From positions 1 through 63,022 of the forward strand of contig JAPPMY010000247.1 of assembly GCA_028818855.1 (NCBI GenBank): a DNA stretch of 63,022 bases, given 5' to 3'. The notes beneath the pieces were generated by a model. That model ran no database searches, had not been told where the DNA came from, and saw only the letters and a program-made list of their open reading frames with translations. The stretch is from Rhodospirillales bacterium. GTDB lineage: Bacteria; Pseudomonadota; Alphaproteobacteria; UBA828. Of the stretch, positions 16,627-25,108 are shown piece after piece (position 1 is the stretch's first letter; each line of letters begins with the position of its first letter). The translations under genes and the position numbers were made by a program.

Positions 16627-17499
16627 ATGAAAGCAATCGATATCGTGGTCAACCCGTACACGCCGCAGGAGGTGGAGAACGGCCAGACCGGCATCGACGC
16701 GGTCTTTCAGGACCAGATCAGGATGCCGGCGGAGATGCGGGGCGGCGTCACCGTCGACGACTACGTCGCGAAGATGGACCGCGCCGATATCGAGCTTTCG
16801 CTGATGATCGCCGTGCGCGCGGGCGACATGCGGCTCGCCGGCTCGTTCGAGATTTCGTACGAGCGGGTGCACGAGATGTGCCGGAGCCACCCGACCCGCT
16901 TCGCCGGCCTCGCGGGCGTGGACCCCTATCGCGGCATGCAGGGCCTGCGCGACCTGGAGTACGGGGTCAACGAGCTGGGCTTCGTCGGCGCCCACCTCTA
17001 CCCGCACTGGTTCGAGCTCGCGCCCGACGACGCCAAGTACTACCCCTACTACGCCAAGTGCTGCGAGCTCGACGTGCCGATCATGATGCAGGTGGGCCAC
17101 AGCCTCGTCTACCAGCGCGAGCGCCGCATGCGGAGCGTCGGGCGCCCCATCTGCCTCGACCAGGTGGCCTGCGACTTCCCCGAGCTTAAGTTGCTCGGCA
17201 TCCACATCGGCATCCCCTGGACCGACGAGATGATCTCGATGGCGTGGAAGCATCAGCACGTCTACATCGGCGTCGACGCCTACGCGCCCCGCTATTGGCC
17301 GTCGCAGCTCGTCCACTACCTGAACACGTATGGCCGGCAGAAGGTGCTGTTCGGCACCGACTGGCCGGTGATCGACCCGGAGCGTGCGGTGGCCGAGATT
17401 GCCGAGCTCGACCTTCGCCCGGAGGCGTACCGCGCGCTCATGCGGGAGAACGCGCTCCGCGTCTTCCGGCTGCCGCAGATCGCGTCAGAGGGCGGCTGA
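16627..17499 (+). CDS. Amidohydrolase-2 family protein lacking the N-terminal HxH
   Basis: A 290-aa TIM-barrel protein of the ACMSD-like amidohydrolase family (PF04909). Later family positions are present: GAHLYPHWFELAPDD, IMMQVGHSL, LLGIHIGIPW and the Asp in VLFGTDWPVIDP. The first-strand metal motif, normally HxH, reads V7-V8-N9 (IDIVVNPYT), so the usual zinc site is incomplete. It may use a different metal geometry or act without metal; relatives hydrolyse or decarboxylate ring and keto acids. ATG 16627, 36 bases after the ATPase; the acyl-CoA ligase follows by nine bases, so it belongs to the same operon. Confidence 0.85.
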   Translation: MKAIDIVVNPYTPQEVENGQTGIDAVFQDQIRMPAEMRGGVTVDDYVAKMDRADIELSLMIAVRAGDMRLAGSFEISYERVHEMCRSHPTRFAGLAGVDPYRGMQGLRDLEYGVNELGFVGAHLYPHWFELAPDDAKYYPYYAKCCELDVPIMMQVGHSLVYQRERRMRSVGRPICLDQVACDFPELKLLGIHIGIPWTDEMISMAWKHQHVYIGVDAYAPRYWPSQLVHYLNTYGRQKVLFGTDWPVIDPERAVAEIAELDLRPEAYRALMRENALRVFRLPQIASEGG

Positions 17500-17508
17500 G
17501 GCCGGGCC

Positions 17509-19056
17509 GTGGCTGAGCGCGACGGCGGCCGGCCCGCGACCTATCGGTCCGCGACCATCGCGACGGGCATCCGCACGGCGGCGCAACGAACGCCGGAGAA
17601 GATCGCGCTCCGCGAAGGGGAGCGTGCCCTCACGTACCGGCAGCTCGTGGAGCGGATCGACCGGGTGAGCGCGGGCGCGCGGCACGATCTCGGTCTCGTC
17701 CCCGGCGACCGGGTCATGCTGCTCGCGCTCAACCGCCTCGAGTACATCGAGGTCGTGGCCGGCTTCGCGGCAATGGGGGCGGCGGTCGCCACCATCAACA
17801 CGCGGCTCTCTGCGAACGAGCTGGAGGCGATCTGCCGCGATTGCGCGCCGCGCGCGCTGGTCGTCGATCCGGCCTGCGAGGAGGTTGCGCGGAGCGCCGC
17901 GCTGGAGGGGATCGAGCGGGTGCTGGTGCTGGGCGGGAGCTACGACGAATGGCTCGCGCAGGCGGCGCCGGAGGAGCCGGAGGAGACCCCGGAGGAGTGG
18001 CAGCCCTTCGCCATCTCCTACACCTCGGGCACCACGGGCACGGCCAAGGGCATCGTGCTCTCCCACCGCTCGCGGGTGCTGACGTGCTTCGGCATGGCGG
18101 CGGAATACGGCTGCTACGGGCCGGACGATACCCACCTCGCCTTCGCGCCCCTCTTCCACGGCGGCGGCTTCGCCTTCGCGCTGGCCGCCGTCTTCTTCGG
18201 CGGCACCTGCGAGCTGCTGCCGCGCTTCGACCCGGAAGAGGTGATGCAGCGGCTCTGCGCGGGCCGCTTCACCGGCACCTTCATGGTGCCGACCCACTTC
18301 CACGCGATCCTGAACCTCGGCGAAGCGGTGCTCGCGCGCCATCGCGACCACGGGCTGAAGGCGCTGGTCTCCAACGCAGCTCCCCTGCCCCAGGTCACCA
18401 AGGAGAGGATCGTCGCCCAGTTCGGCGAGGGCGTGCTGCACGAGACCTATGGCTCCACCGAGGCCGGCATCGTCACCAACCTGCGCCCGCCCGATCAGCT
18501 CCGCAAGAAGAGCTGCGTCGGCCTCCCCTTCGTCGGCAACCGCATCCGCCTGCTCGACGACGCGGGCCACGAGGCCCGGCCCGGCGAGGTGGGCGAGCTG
18601 TTCAGCACCTCGGCCTATCTCTTCAACGGCTACTGGAACAAGCCGGAGGAAACGGAAGCGACCATGCGCGATGGCTGGGTCTCGGCCGGAGACATGGCGC
18701 GGCGCGACGAGGAGGGCTACGTCTATATCGTCGACCGCCGGAAGGACATGATCATCTCCGGCGGGGTCAACGTCTACCCGCGCGAGGTGGAGGACGCGCT
18801 CTCGCGGCATCCGGCGGTGCGCGAGGTGGCCGTCGTCGGCGTGCCGGACGACTACTGGGGCGAGCGGATCAAGGCCTTCGTCGTGCCGCAGCCGGACGCG
18901 CAGCCTGCGCCCGACGAGCTGATCGCATACGGCAGGGAGCACCTCGCCGGCTTCAAGGTGCCCAAGGAGGTCGATTTCATCGAGGCGCTGCCACGCAACC
19001 CAGGCGGCAAGGTATTGAAGCGGGTGCTGCGGCAGAAGGGCGCAGGCCCGGCATGA
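17509..19056 (+). CDS. AMP-forming acyl-CoA synthetase (ligase)
   Basis: A 515-aa adenylate-forming enzyme (PF00501 and PF13193). Visible cores are the P-loop-like YTSGTTGTAKGIVLSH near residues 170-185, YGSTEAGI, the hinge region YIVDRRKDMIISGG, NVYPREVE, and the catalytic Lys region RNPGGKVLKR at the C-terminus. It activates a carboxylic acid with ATP and CoA; substrate size cannot be told from motifs. The start is GTG 17509. Its place after the importer, the cysteine hydrolase and the amidohydrolase suggests that the acid left after hydrolysis of the cargo is handed to CoA here. The stop overlaps the next gene by four bases. Confidence 0.93.
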   Translation: MAERDGGRPATYRSATIATGIRTAAQRTPEKIALREGERALTYRQLVERIDRVSAGARHDLGLVPGDRVMLLALNRLEYIEVVAGFAAMGAAVATINTRLSANELEAICRDCAPRALVVDPACEEVARSAALEGIERVLVLGGSYDEWLAQAAPEEPEETPEEWQPFAISYTSGTTGTAKGIVLSHRSRVLTCFGMAAEYGCYGPDDTHLAFAPLFHGGGFAFALAAVFFGGTCELLPRFDPEEVMQRLCAGRFTGTFMVPTHFHAILNLGEAVLARHRDHGLKALVSNAAPLPQVTKERIVAQFGEGVLHETYGSTEAGIVTNLRPPDQLRKKSCVGLPFVGNRIRLLDDAGHEARPGEVGELFSTSAYLFNGYWNKPEETEATMRDGWVSAGDMARRDEEGYVYIVDRRKDMIISGGVNVYPREVEDALSRHPAVREVAVVGVPDDYWGERIKAFVVPQPDAQPAPDELIAYGREHLAGFKVPKEVDFIEALPRNPGGKVLKRVLRQKGAGPA

Positions 19057-20693
19057 TCGAGCATCGCTTCGTCGCCTGCGGCGGGCGCATGGTCATGGTG
19101 CGGCGCGCCGGCAGCGGCCCGCCGGTCCTGCTGCTCCACGAATCGCCCCGCTCGTCGGCGGCGTTCATCCCCATGATCGAGGCGCTGGCCGAGCGATTCA
19201 CCGTCATCGCGCCGGACACGCCGGGCTACGGCGGCTCCGACCCGCTGGCCCAGCACCGCCCGCAGATCCCCGACTACGCCGATGCGCTCAAGGAGGTGAT
19301 GGACGGCCTCGGCCTGGAGCGCGCGGCCCTCTTCGGCCGCCACACCGGCGCCGCCATCGCCATCGAGTTCGCGAACCTCTACCCCGAGCGCGCGAGCGGC
19401 GTCGTGCTCGACGGTTGCCCCGTCTTCACGCCCGCAGAGATGGAGGAGCTGGTGGCGGGCTACCTGCCGCCCTTCCGCCCCTCCTGGGACGGCAGCCACG
19501 TCGCCTGGCTCTGGTCCCGCGTCCGCGATCAACTCACCTTCTTCCCCTGGAACCGCCAGGGGCCCGCGTCGCGGCTCGCCATCGACATGCCGCGGCCCTC
19601 CATCCTGAACCGGATCGCGACGGACCTGCTGCTGGCGGGCGACGGCTACCGCGTCGCCTACGAGGCGGCGTTCCGCCACGACGGCGCCGCGGCTGCCGCG
19701 GCAGCGACCGTGCCCGCCCACTACATGGCGACCGAGACCGACGTTCTCCTCCCCCATCTCGACCGGCTGACCGGCCTGCCCGCCAACGCGCAGATCCACC
19801 GGCTGACGGACGCGCCGCGCGTGGCCGCCGCCGGCGATCTGCTGGCCGCCTGCGCAGACGGGCTGCCGCCGGCACCGCCGGCGCCGGAGGAGGCAGGCGC
19901 GCGGCGCTTCGTTCAGGCGGAGGGCGCATCGCTCATGGTCCGCCAGTGGGGCGCGGACGGCGGGCGGGCGCTGCTGCTCGTGGCCGACCTGCCGGGCTCC
20001 ACGCAGGGGCTCGGCGCCGTTGCGGACCATCTGGCGAAGGGGCGCCGGGTCGTCGCCATCGATCCGCCGGGTCACGGCTTCTCGTCCCCCGCCCCGCCGG
20101 ACACGGCCGGCGGCGGCATCGATTGCGTGGCTCGCGCGGTAGAGGCGCTGGGTCTCGGGCCGGTCGATGTCGCCGGCATCGAGAGCGGCGCGTGCTGGGC
20201 CGCGCACCTGGCGGCACGGCTGGGCGCGCGCTGCGGCCGGCTGGTGCTGGTCGACCCGCCGCCCGACCCGCAAGGCTTGGCCGAATGCCTGCCGGCAACC
20301 GCGCTCGTGCCCACCTGGAGCGGCAGCCACCTGCTCACCGCCTGGCACCTGGCGCGCGAGTCCCTGCTCTACCGGCCCTGGTACGTGCCCACGGCCGCAA
20401 CCCGCAGGCCCGTCGAGACCGGGCTCGACGTGGACCTCCTGCACCGGCGCTTCGTCGACACGGTCACCGCAGGCGCGGCCTACCCCGAGACGCTCCGTGC
20501 GGCATGCGCAGAGCCGTGGCCGGCCCTGCTCGCGCCGCTGGCGGAGCGGATCGCTGTCGTCACCGGCGAGGGCATGCCGGACGCGGCGGAACAGGCGGCG
20601 CTCGCCGCTTCCGCTTCGGCCCCGGTCACGCGTGCCACGCCGGACCCGCGAGGTTACGCGGGCGCGATCCTCGCGGCGACGGAGAAAGAGTGA
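19053..20693 (+). CDS. Tandem fused double alpha/beta hydrolase with two altered nucleophile elbows
   Basis: A 546-aa protein made of two alpha/beta-hydrolase folds. Domain 1 spans about residues 1-270: LLLHESPRSS, VIAPDTPGYGGSD and the elbow G95-R-H97-T-G99. After a Pro/Ala-rich linker, domain 2 spans about 284-546: VVAIDPPGHGFSS and the elbow G375-I-E377-S-G379. Both keep a cap motif WxGSH (145-149 and 422-426) and a similar following helix, so they arose by internal duplication. Neither elbow has Ser, Cys or Asp at the nucleophile position (His and Glu instead). A normal serine hydrolase mechanism is unlikely; lyase, dioxygenase-like or binding roles are options. Start ATG 19053 overlaps the ligase stop. 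Confidence 0.88.
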   Translation: MIEHRFVACGGRMVMVRRAGSGPPVLLLHESPRSSAAFIPMIEALAERFTVIAPDTPGYGGSDPLAQHRPQIPDYADALKEVMDGLGLERAALFGRHTGAAIAIEFANLYPERASGVVLDGCPVFTPAEMEELVAGYLPPFRPSWDGSHVAWLWSRVRDQLTFFPWNRQGPASRLAIDMPRPSILNRIATDLLLAGDGYRVAYEAAFRHDGAAAAAAATVPAHYMATETDVLLPHLDRLTGLPANAQIHRLTDAPRVAAAGDLLAACADGLPPAPPAPEEAGARRFVQAEGASLMVRQWGADGGRALLLVADLPGSTQGLGAVADHLAKGRRVVAIDPPGHGFSSPAPPDTAGGGIDCVARAVEALGLGPVDVAGIESGACWAAHLAARLGARCGRLVLVDPPPDPQGLAECLPATALVPTWSGSHLLTAWHLARESLLYRPWYVPTAATRRPVETGLDVDLLHRRFVDTVTAGAAYPETLRAACAEPWPALLAPLAERIAVVTGEGMPDAAEQAALAASASAPVTRATPDPRGYAGAILAATEKE

Positions 20694-22249
20694 GCGACGC
20701 CCTCGCGGCGCGTCTCGCCGCTCTCTCCGGCGCGGCGAACGTCATCGACGACGCGGCGGAGCGCGCCTACTACGCCCACGACATCGCAGGCCCGGCCCCC
20801 TACCCCGCTCACCTCGTCGTGCGCCCGCCGAGCGTGGATGCCGCCACCGCCTGCGTCGCGGCGATCACGGGCGCGGGCCGCGCGCTCGCCGTGCGGGGCG
20901 GCGGGCACTCCTACACTGGCGGCTACGGGCCGACGCGGCCGGGCACGGTCATCCTCGACATGAGCACGCTCGACCGGGTGGTCGAGATCGACGAGGCCGA
21001 CGGCTGGGTGACAGCCGAGGCCGGCTGCACATGGGCCACGCTGCACGACGCGCTTGCGGCGGTCGGGCGGCGGACCCCGTTCTTCGGACCGCTTTCCGGC
21101 ATCGTGGCCACGGTCGGCGGCGCCGCGTCGCAGAACGCCGCGTTCTTCGGCTCCGCGCGTCACGGCCCGATGTCGGCGAGCGTGCTGGGGCTCGACGTGG
21201 CGTGCGCCGACGGCACGTTGCTGCGGCTGGGCCGCGTCGGCGAGACCGGGTTCGCGCGGGACTTCGGGCCCGATGCCGTGGGGCTCTTCCTCGGCGACTG
21301 CGGCGCCCTCGGCGTGAAGCTCCGGGTCACGATGACGCTCGTTCCGGTGCCCGCGTCGGTCCGCTATGCCTCCTTCGCGTTCGAGAGCTTCGGGGCCGTG
21401 ATCGATGCGCAGACCGCGCTCGCGGGCGTCGACGCGATCAGCGAGAGCTACGGCTTCGACGCGGAGACCCACGAGAACCTGCGCCGCGCCGGCTTCACCC
21501 TCGGCGAGCGAGTCGGAGCGCTCCGCGACGTGGTGCAAGCCGAGGGCGGACGCGGCAGCGGCATCGCCGCCGCGGTCAGGACTGCGACAGGCGTGCGCCG
21601 CGCCGTCGGCGAGACGCGCAACTCGCTTCACCTCGTGATCGAAGGAAAGAGCGAGGCGGCAACGGCGGAGGCCCACGATGCTATAGCGGCCTGCGCCGAA
21701 CGCCACGGCGGCGCAGGGATCCCCGACACGATCCCGCGCATCACCCGCTCGCGCCCCTTCCGCCCGCTCAAGGCGCTGCTCGGCCCGGATGGAGAGGCGT
21801 GGCTGCCCATGCACGGCCTGCTCCCGCTCTCCCACGCCAGGGCCGGCCTGCAGGCGGTGGAAGACTGCCTCGCGGCCCACGGCAGCGAGATGCAGGCGCT
21901 CGGCATCCGGGTCACCCGGCTCACGACAATGGTCGGCGACCGCCTGCTGCTGGAGCCGCAGTTCTTCTGGCCGGACGCGCTCTCGCCCTTCCACCTGCGC
22001 GCCGTCACCGACGGGCAACGGGCGCAGTTCGCGGAGCGCCCGGCCAACGAGGCCGCGCGGGCGCGGGTTCACGCGTTGCGTGCAGCACTCGGCGAAGCGC
22101 TGGCGGCCTGCGGCGCCACCCACTACCAGATCGGCACCCACTATCCCTACCTGGAGCGGATCGATCCCGGTCAGCGAAAACTCATCGAATCGGTCAAGAG
22201 GACGCTCGACCCTAAGAACCTGATGAGCCCCGGCGCCCTCGGGCTCTGA
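20690..22249 (+). CDS. FAD-linked oxidase/dehydrogenase (PCMH/VAO type)
   Basis: A 519-aa flavoprotein with an N-terminal FAD-binding domain of the VAO type (PF01565) and a C-terminal FAD-oxidase C domain. Visible are LAVRGGGHSYTGGYG with a His that could hold FAD covalently, EAGCTWATLHDAL, and GPLSGIVATVGGAASQNAAFFGS; the end DPKNLMSPGALGL is family-typical. Members oxidise alcohols, hydroxy acids or phenols. The start is GTG 20690, overlapping the double-hydrolase stop (GTGA). It is the last gene of island A, followed by a 271-base gap. Confidence 0.88.
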   Translation: MSDALAARLAALSGAANVIDDAAERAYYAHDIAGPAPYPAHLVVRPPSVDAATACVAAITGAGRALAVRGGGHSYTGGYGPTRPGTVILDMSTLDRVVEIDEADGWVTAEAGCTWATLHDALAAVGRRTPFFGPLSGIVATVGGAASQNAAFFGSARHGPMSASVLGLDVACADGTLLRLGRVGETGFARDFGPDAVGLFLGDCGALGVKLRVTMTLVPVPASVRYASFAFESFGAVIDAQTALAGVDAISESYGFDAETHENLRRAGFTLGERVGALRDVVQAEGGRGSGIAAAVRTATGVRRAVGETRNSLHLVIEGKSEAATAEAHDAIAACAERHGGAGIPDTIPRITRSRPFRPLKALLGPDGEAWLPMHGLLPLSHARAGLQAVEDCLAAHGSEMQALGIRVTRLTTMVGDRLLLEPQFFWPDALSPFHLRAVTDGQRAQFAERPANEAARARVHALRAALGEALAACGATHYQIGTHYPYLERIDPGQRKLIESVKRTLDPKNLMSPGALGL

Positions 22250-22281
22250 CAGGTCGGCGCCCCACACAAAGGGGGCTAAAC

Positions 22282-22294
22282 GGTCGGACCAATT
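22282..22294. promoter_or_regulatory. Possible FadR/GntR-type operator
   Basis: GGTCGGACCAATT, whose complement AATTGGTCCGACC is found identically at 56092-56104. The near-palindromic TTGGTC-n-GACC form resembles operators of FadR-subfamily GntR regulators such as PdhR and LldR. It lies about 230 bases upstream of the island B importer gene. No GntR gene lies in the window, so the regulator would act from elsewhere. Confidence 0.3.
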
Positions 22295-22387
22295 TTCCGC
22301 CGATAAACAGTGCGTTACACCCGCCTCGGGTATCGATTCGACTGGAGAGAGAGCCTCGCATCATCTAACATCGGCATAACGCGGAGC

Positions 22388-22409
22388 ACCCTGAGGGGCT
22401 GATCAGGGT
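22388..22409 (+). other. Stem-loop in the leader upstream of the island B importer
   Basis: ACCCTGA and TCAGGGT pair perfectly over seven bases around an eight-base loop, about 110 bases before the binding-protein start at 22521. There is no T-run after it, so it is not a normal intrinsic terminator. It may be a leader hairpin or a regulator half-site pair. The rest of 22250-22520 shows no gene. Confidence 0.25.
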
Positions 22410-22520
22410 CTTGGGCGCCATACTCCCGACCCGGTATCAGCATTGGTCAGGCCATCCGGGTATCCGACAAGGACAGGCTCACACGTGCGCCGTCATCGGC
22501 GCGAAACGGGGAGAGTGGCA

Positions 22521-24101
22521 ATGAGCATCGAGCAGAAACTGCGTGAATTGGCGACGACGAAGGGCATCACCCGTCGCGCCTTCATGGAGCGCGCACTGGC
22601 CCTCGGCGCGACGACGGCGCTGGCGACGACCCTTTCCGGCCAGGCGTTTGCGGAGCCGAAGCAGGGAGGCCGCTTCCGTGCCGGACTCGGCCACGGGGCG
22701 ACCTCGGATTCCCTGGATCCGGCGACGTTCCTCGACCTCTACATGCAGACCGTGAACGCGGCCGCGCGGAACAACCTGACCGAGATCGCCCAGGACGGCA
22801 GCCTGATTCCGGAACTGGCCGAGTCGATCGACACCACGGACGCCAAGACGTGGAAGTTCACCCTGCGCCAGGGCGTCGAGTTCCACAGCGGCAAGACCAT
22901 GGACTCGGGCGACGTCGTGGCGTCGCTCAATCACCATCGCGGCGAGGACTCGAAGTCGCCGGCCAAGGAGCTGCTCAAGCCCGTCGTGGAGATGAAGGCG
23001 GACGGCCCCAACGCGGTGGTCTTCACCCTGGAGGACGGCAACGCGGACTTCCCGGTCGTGCTCAGCGACTACCACATCCCGATCATGCCGGCGGCCGGCG
23101 ACGGGGTGGACTGGCAATCCGGCGACGGCACGGGTGCCTACGTGCTCGAAAGCTTCGAGCCCGGCGTGCGCTCCACGCTCAAGCGGAACCCCAACTTCTT
23201 CAAGGCGGGGTTCGGGCACTTCGACGAGGTGGAGGTCATCACCATCGCCGACGTGGCGGCGCGCACCAACGCGCTCACCACTGGCGAGATCGACGCCATG
23301 GACCGCGTCGACCTCAAGACCGCGCACCTGCTGGCGCAGCGCGAGGGCATCAACATCGTCGAGACCAGCGGCACGCAGCACTTCACGTTCACCATGCGCT
23401 GCGACACCCCGCCGTTCGACAACGTCAACGTGCGCCAGGCGCTCAAGTACGCCATCGACCGCGAGGCCATCGTCAGGACGATCCTGCGCGGTCACGGCAC
23501 GCTCGGCAACGACCATCCGATCAGCCGGTCGAACCGCTACCACGCGGACAATCTGGAGCAGCGCGCCTACGATCCGGACAAGGCAAGGCACCACCTCAAG
23601 CAGGCGGGCATGGAGAGCCTTGCCATCGACCTGAGCGCTGCCGATGCGGCGTTCGCAGGCGCCGTGGACGCTGCCGTGCTCTACAAGGAGCACGCGGCCG
23701 CAGCCGGCATCGACATCAACGTGGTCCGCGAGCCCGACGACGGCTACTGGTCCAACGTCTGGATGGTGAAGCCCTACTGCGCGGTCTACTGGGGCGGCCG
23801 GCCGACCGAGGATTGGATGTTCTCGACCGCCTACGCGGCCGATGCGGCCTGGAACGACAGCTTCTGGACGCACGACCGCTTCAACGAGCTGCTGCTCGCA
23901 GCCCGGTCCGAGCTGGACGAGGCCAAGCGGCGGGGCATGTACGAGGAGATGCAGACCATCGTCAGCAACGACGGCGGCGTGCTCATTCCCATGTTCGCCA
24001 ACTACGTCATGGCGCTCTCCGACAAGATCGGGCACGGCCAGATGGCGGCCAACTGGTCAATGGACGGCTTCAAGTGCTCCGAGCGCTGGTGGTTCGCCTA
24101 G
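22521..24101 (+). CDS. ABC importer periplasmic binding protein, family 5, Tat-type signal, island B
   Basis: A 526-aa family 5 solute-binding protein (PF00496). The N-terminus carries a twin-arginine-like motif (T-R18-R19-A-F-M) before a hydrophobic run ending near QAFAEP, so export by Tat rather than Sec is likely, unlike its island A counterpart. The fold is shown by LAESIDTTDAKTWKFTLRQGV and VRQALKYAIDREAIV. It delivers cargo to the permeases and fused ATPase that follow. It starts at ATG 22521, just after GGGGAGAG; the in-frame extension from 22443 lacks family sequence. Confidence 0.93.
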   Translation: MSIEQKLRELATTKGITRRAFMERALALGATTALATTLSGQAFAEPKQGGRFRAGLGHGATSDSLDPATFLDLYMQTVNAAARNNLTEIAQDGSLIPELAESIDTTDAKTWKFTLRQGVEFHSGKTMDSGDVVASLNHHRGEDSKSPAKELLKPVVEMKADGPNAVVFTLEDGNADFPVVLSDYHIPIMPAAGDGVDWQSGDGTGAYVLESFEPGVRSTLKRNPNFFKAGFGHFDEVEVITIADVAARTNALTTGEIDAMDRVDLKTAHLLAQREGINIVETSGTQHFTFTMRCDTPPFDNVNVRQALKYAIDREAIVRTILRGHGTLGNDHPISRSNRYHADNLEQRAYDPDKARHHLKQAGMESLAIDLSAADAAFAGAVDAAVLYKEHAAAAGIDINVVREPDDGYWSNVWMVKPYCAVYWGGRPTEDWMFSTAYAADAAWNDSFWTHDRFNELLLAARSELDEAKRRGMYEEMQTIVSNDGGVLIPMFANYVMALSDKIGHGQMAANWSMDGFKCSERWWFA

Positions 24102-24130
24102 ACAGGAAGGGCTGACCGCCTGACGGCGGC

Positions 24131-25087
24131 ATGACACAGATACTGATCATGGTGGCCCAGCGCCTCGCGCTGGGCCTCCTGACCCTCTTTGCCGTCTCGC
24201 TCATCATCTTTCTCGGCGTCGAGCTGCTGCCGGGAGACATCACCCAGGCCCTGCTCGGCCAGGGGGCGACGCCGGAAACGCTCGCCGCGTTCCGCCGCGA
24301 GCTGAGGCTCGATCTGCCGCCGCACGAGCGCTACATCTCGTGGCTGGGCGGCATCGTGCAGGGCGATCTCGGTCAATCGCTCGCCAACAAGCGAGAGATC
24401 ACCGAGCTCATGGGCGTGCGCCTGCAGAACACGCTGTTCCTCGCGCTGATCGCCGCAGTCATCTCGATCCCGCTGGCGCTCGGCCTCGGCATCCTGGCGG
24501 CGCTCTACCGCAACTCCCTCTACGACCGCTCCGTCAACGTCTTCACGCTCAGCTCGATCTCCTTCCCCGAGTTCTTCGTCGCCTACATCCTGATCCTCGT
24601 CTTCGCCGTCACCCTCGGATGGTTCCCGAGCATTTCCAACATCGGCCAGGAGCTGGGGTTCTGGGACCGGGTCTACCGCTCGATCCTGCCGGCGCTCACG
24701 CTGACGCTGGTGGTGGTCGCGCACATGATGCGCATGACGCGGGCCGCGATCATCAACCTGCTGGCCAGCCCCTACATCGAGATGGCGACGCTCAAGGGCC
24801 TGCCGCGCTGGCGCATCATCGTCATGCACGCGCTCCCCAACGCGTTGGCGCCGATCATCAACGTCGTCGTGATCAACCTCGCCTACCTGATCGTGGGCGT
24901 GGTGATCGTCGAGGTCGTCTTCGTCTATCCGGGGCTGGGGCAGCTCCTGATCGACGCCGTGCGCTCGCGCGACATTCCCGTCGTGCAGGCCACCGGGCTG
25001 GTCTTCGCCGCCGCCTACATCCTGCTCAACCTGACCGCGGACGTGCTCTCGATCGTCACGAATCCGCGCCTCCTGCATCCGCGCTAG
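24131..25087 (+). CDS. ABC importer permease, DppB type, island B
   Basis: A 318-aa inner-membrane permease (PF00528). The first helix region (VAQRLALGLLTLFAVSLIIF) leads to LLPGDITQALLGQGATPE, a DppB-like start. The ATPase-contact loop is YIEMATLKGLPRWRIIVMHALPNAL, and EVVFVYPGLGQLL is the conserved end block. ATG 24131, 29 bases after the binding-protein stop. Together with the gene at 25109 it forms the membrane pore. Confidence 0.94.
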   Translation: MTQILIMVAQRLALGLLTLFAVSLIIFLGVELLPGDITQALLGQGATPETLAAFRRELRLDLPPHERYISWLGGIVQGDLGQSLANKREITELMGVRLQNTLFLALIAAVISIPLALGLGILAALYRNSLYDRSVNVFTLSSISFPEFFVAYILILVFAVTLGWFPSISNIGQELGFWDRVYRSILPALTLTLVVVAHMMRMTRAAIINLLASPYIEMATLKGLPRWRIIVMHALPNALAPIINVVVINLAYLIVGVVIVEVVFVYPGLGQLLIDAVRSRDIPVVQATGLVFAAAYILLNLTADVLSIVTNPRLLHPR

Positions 25088-25108
25088 GCAGGGGGCGAGG
25101 CGGCAGCG

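Noticed and set aside
17485-18942. 485-codon minus-strand frame opposite the acyl-CoA ligase
   Set aside because: Codon shadow of a clear AMP-binding enzyme; composition is His/Arg/Val-rich without motifs.
17509-20693. Ligase plus hydrolase as part of a nonribosomal peptide cluster
   Set aside because: There is no carrier or condensation domain, and the C-terminal region is that of a stand-alone acyl-CoA ligase.
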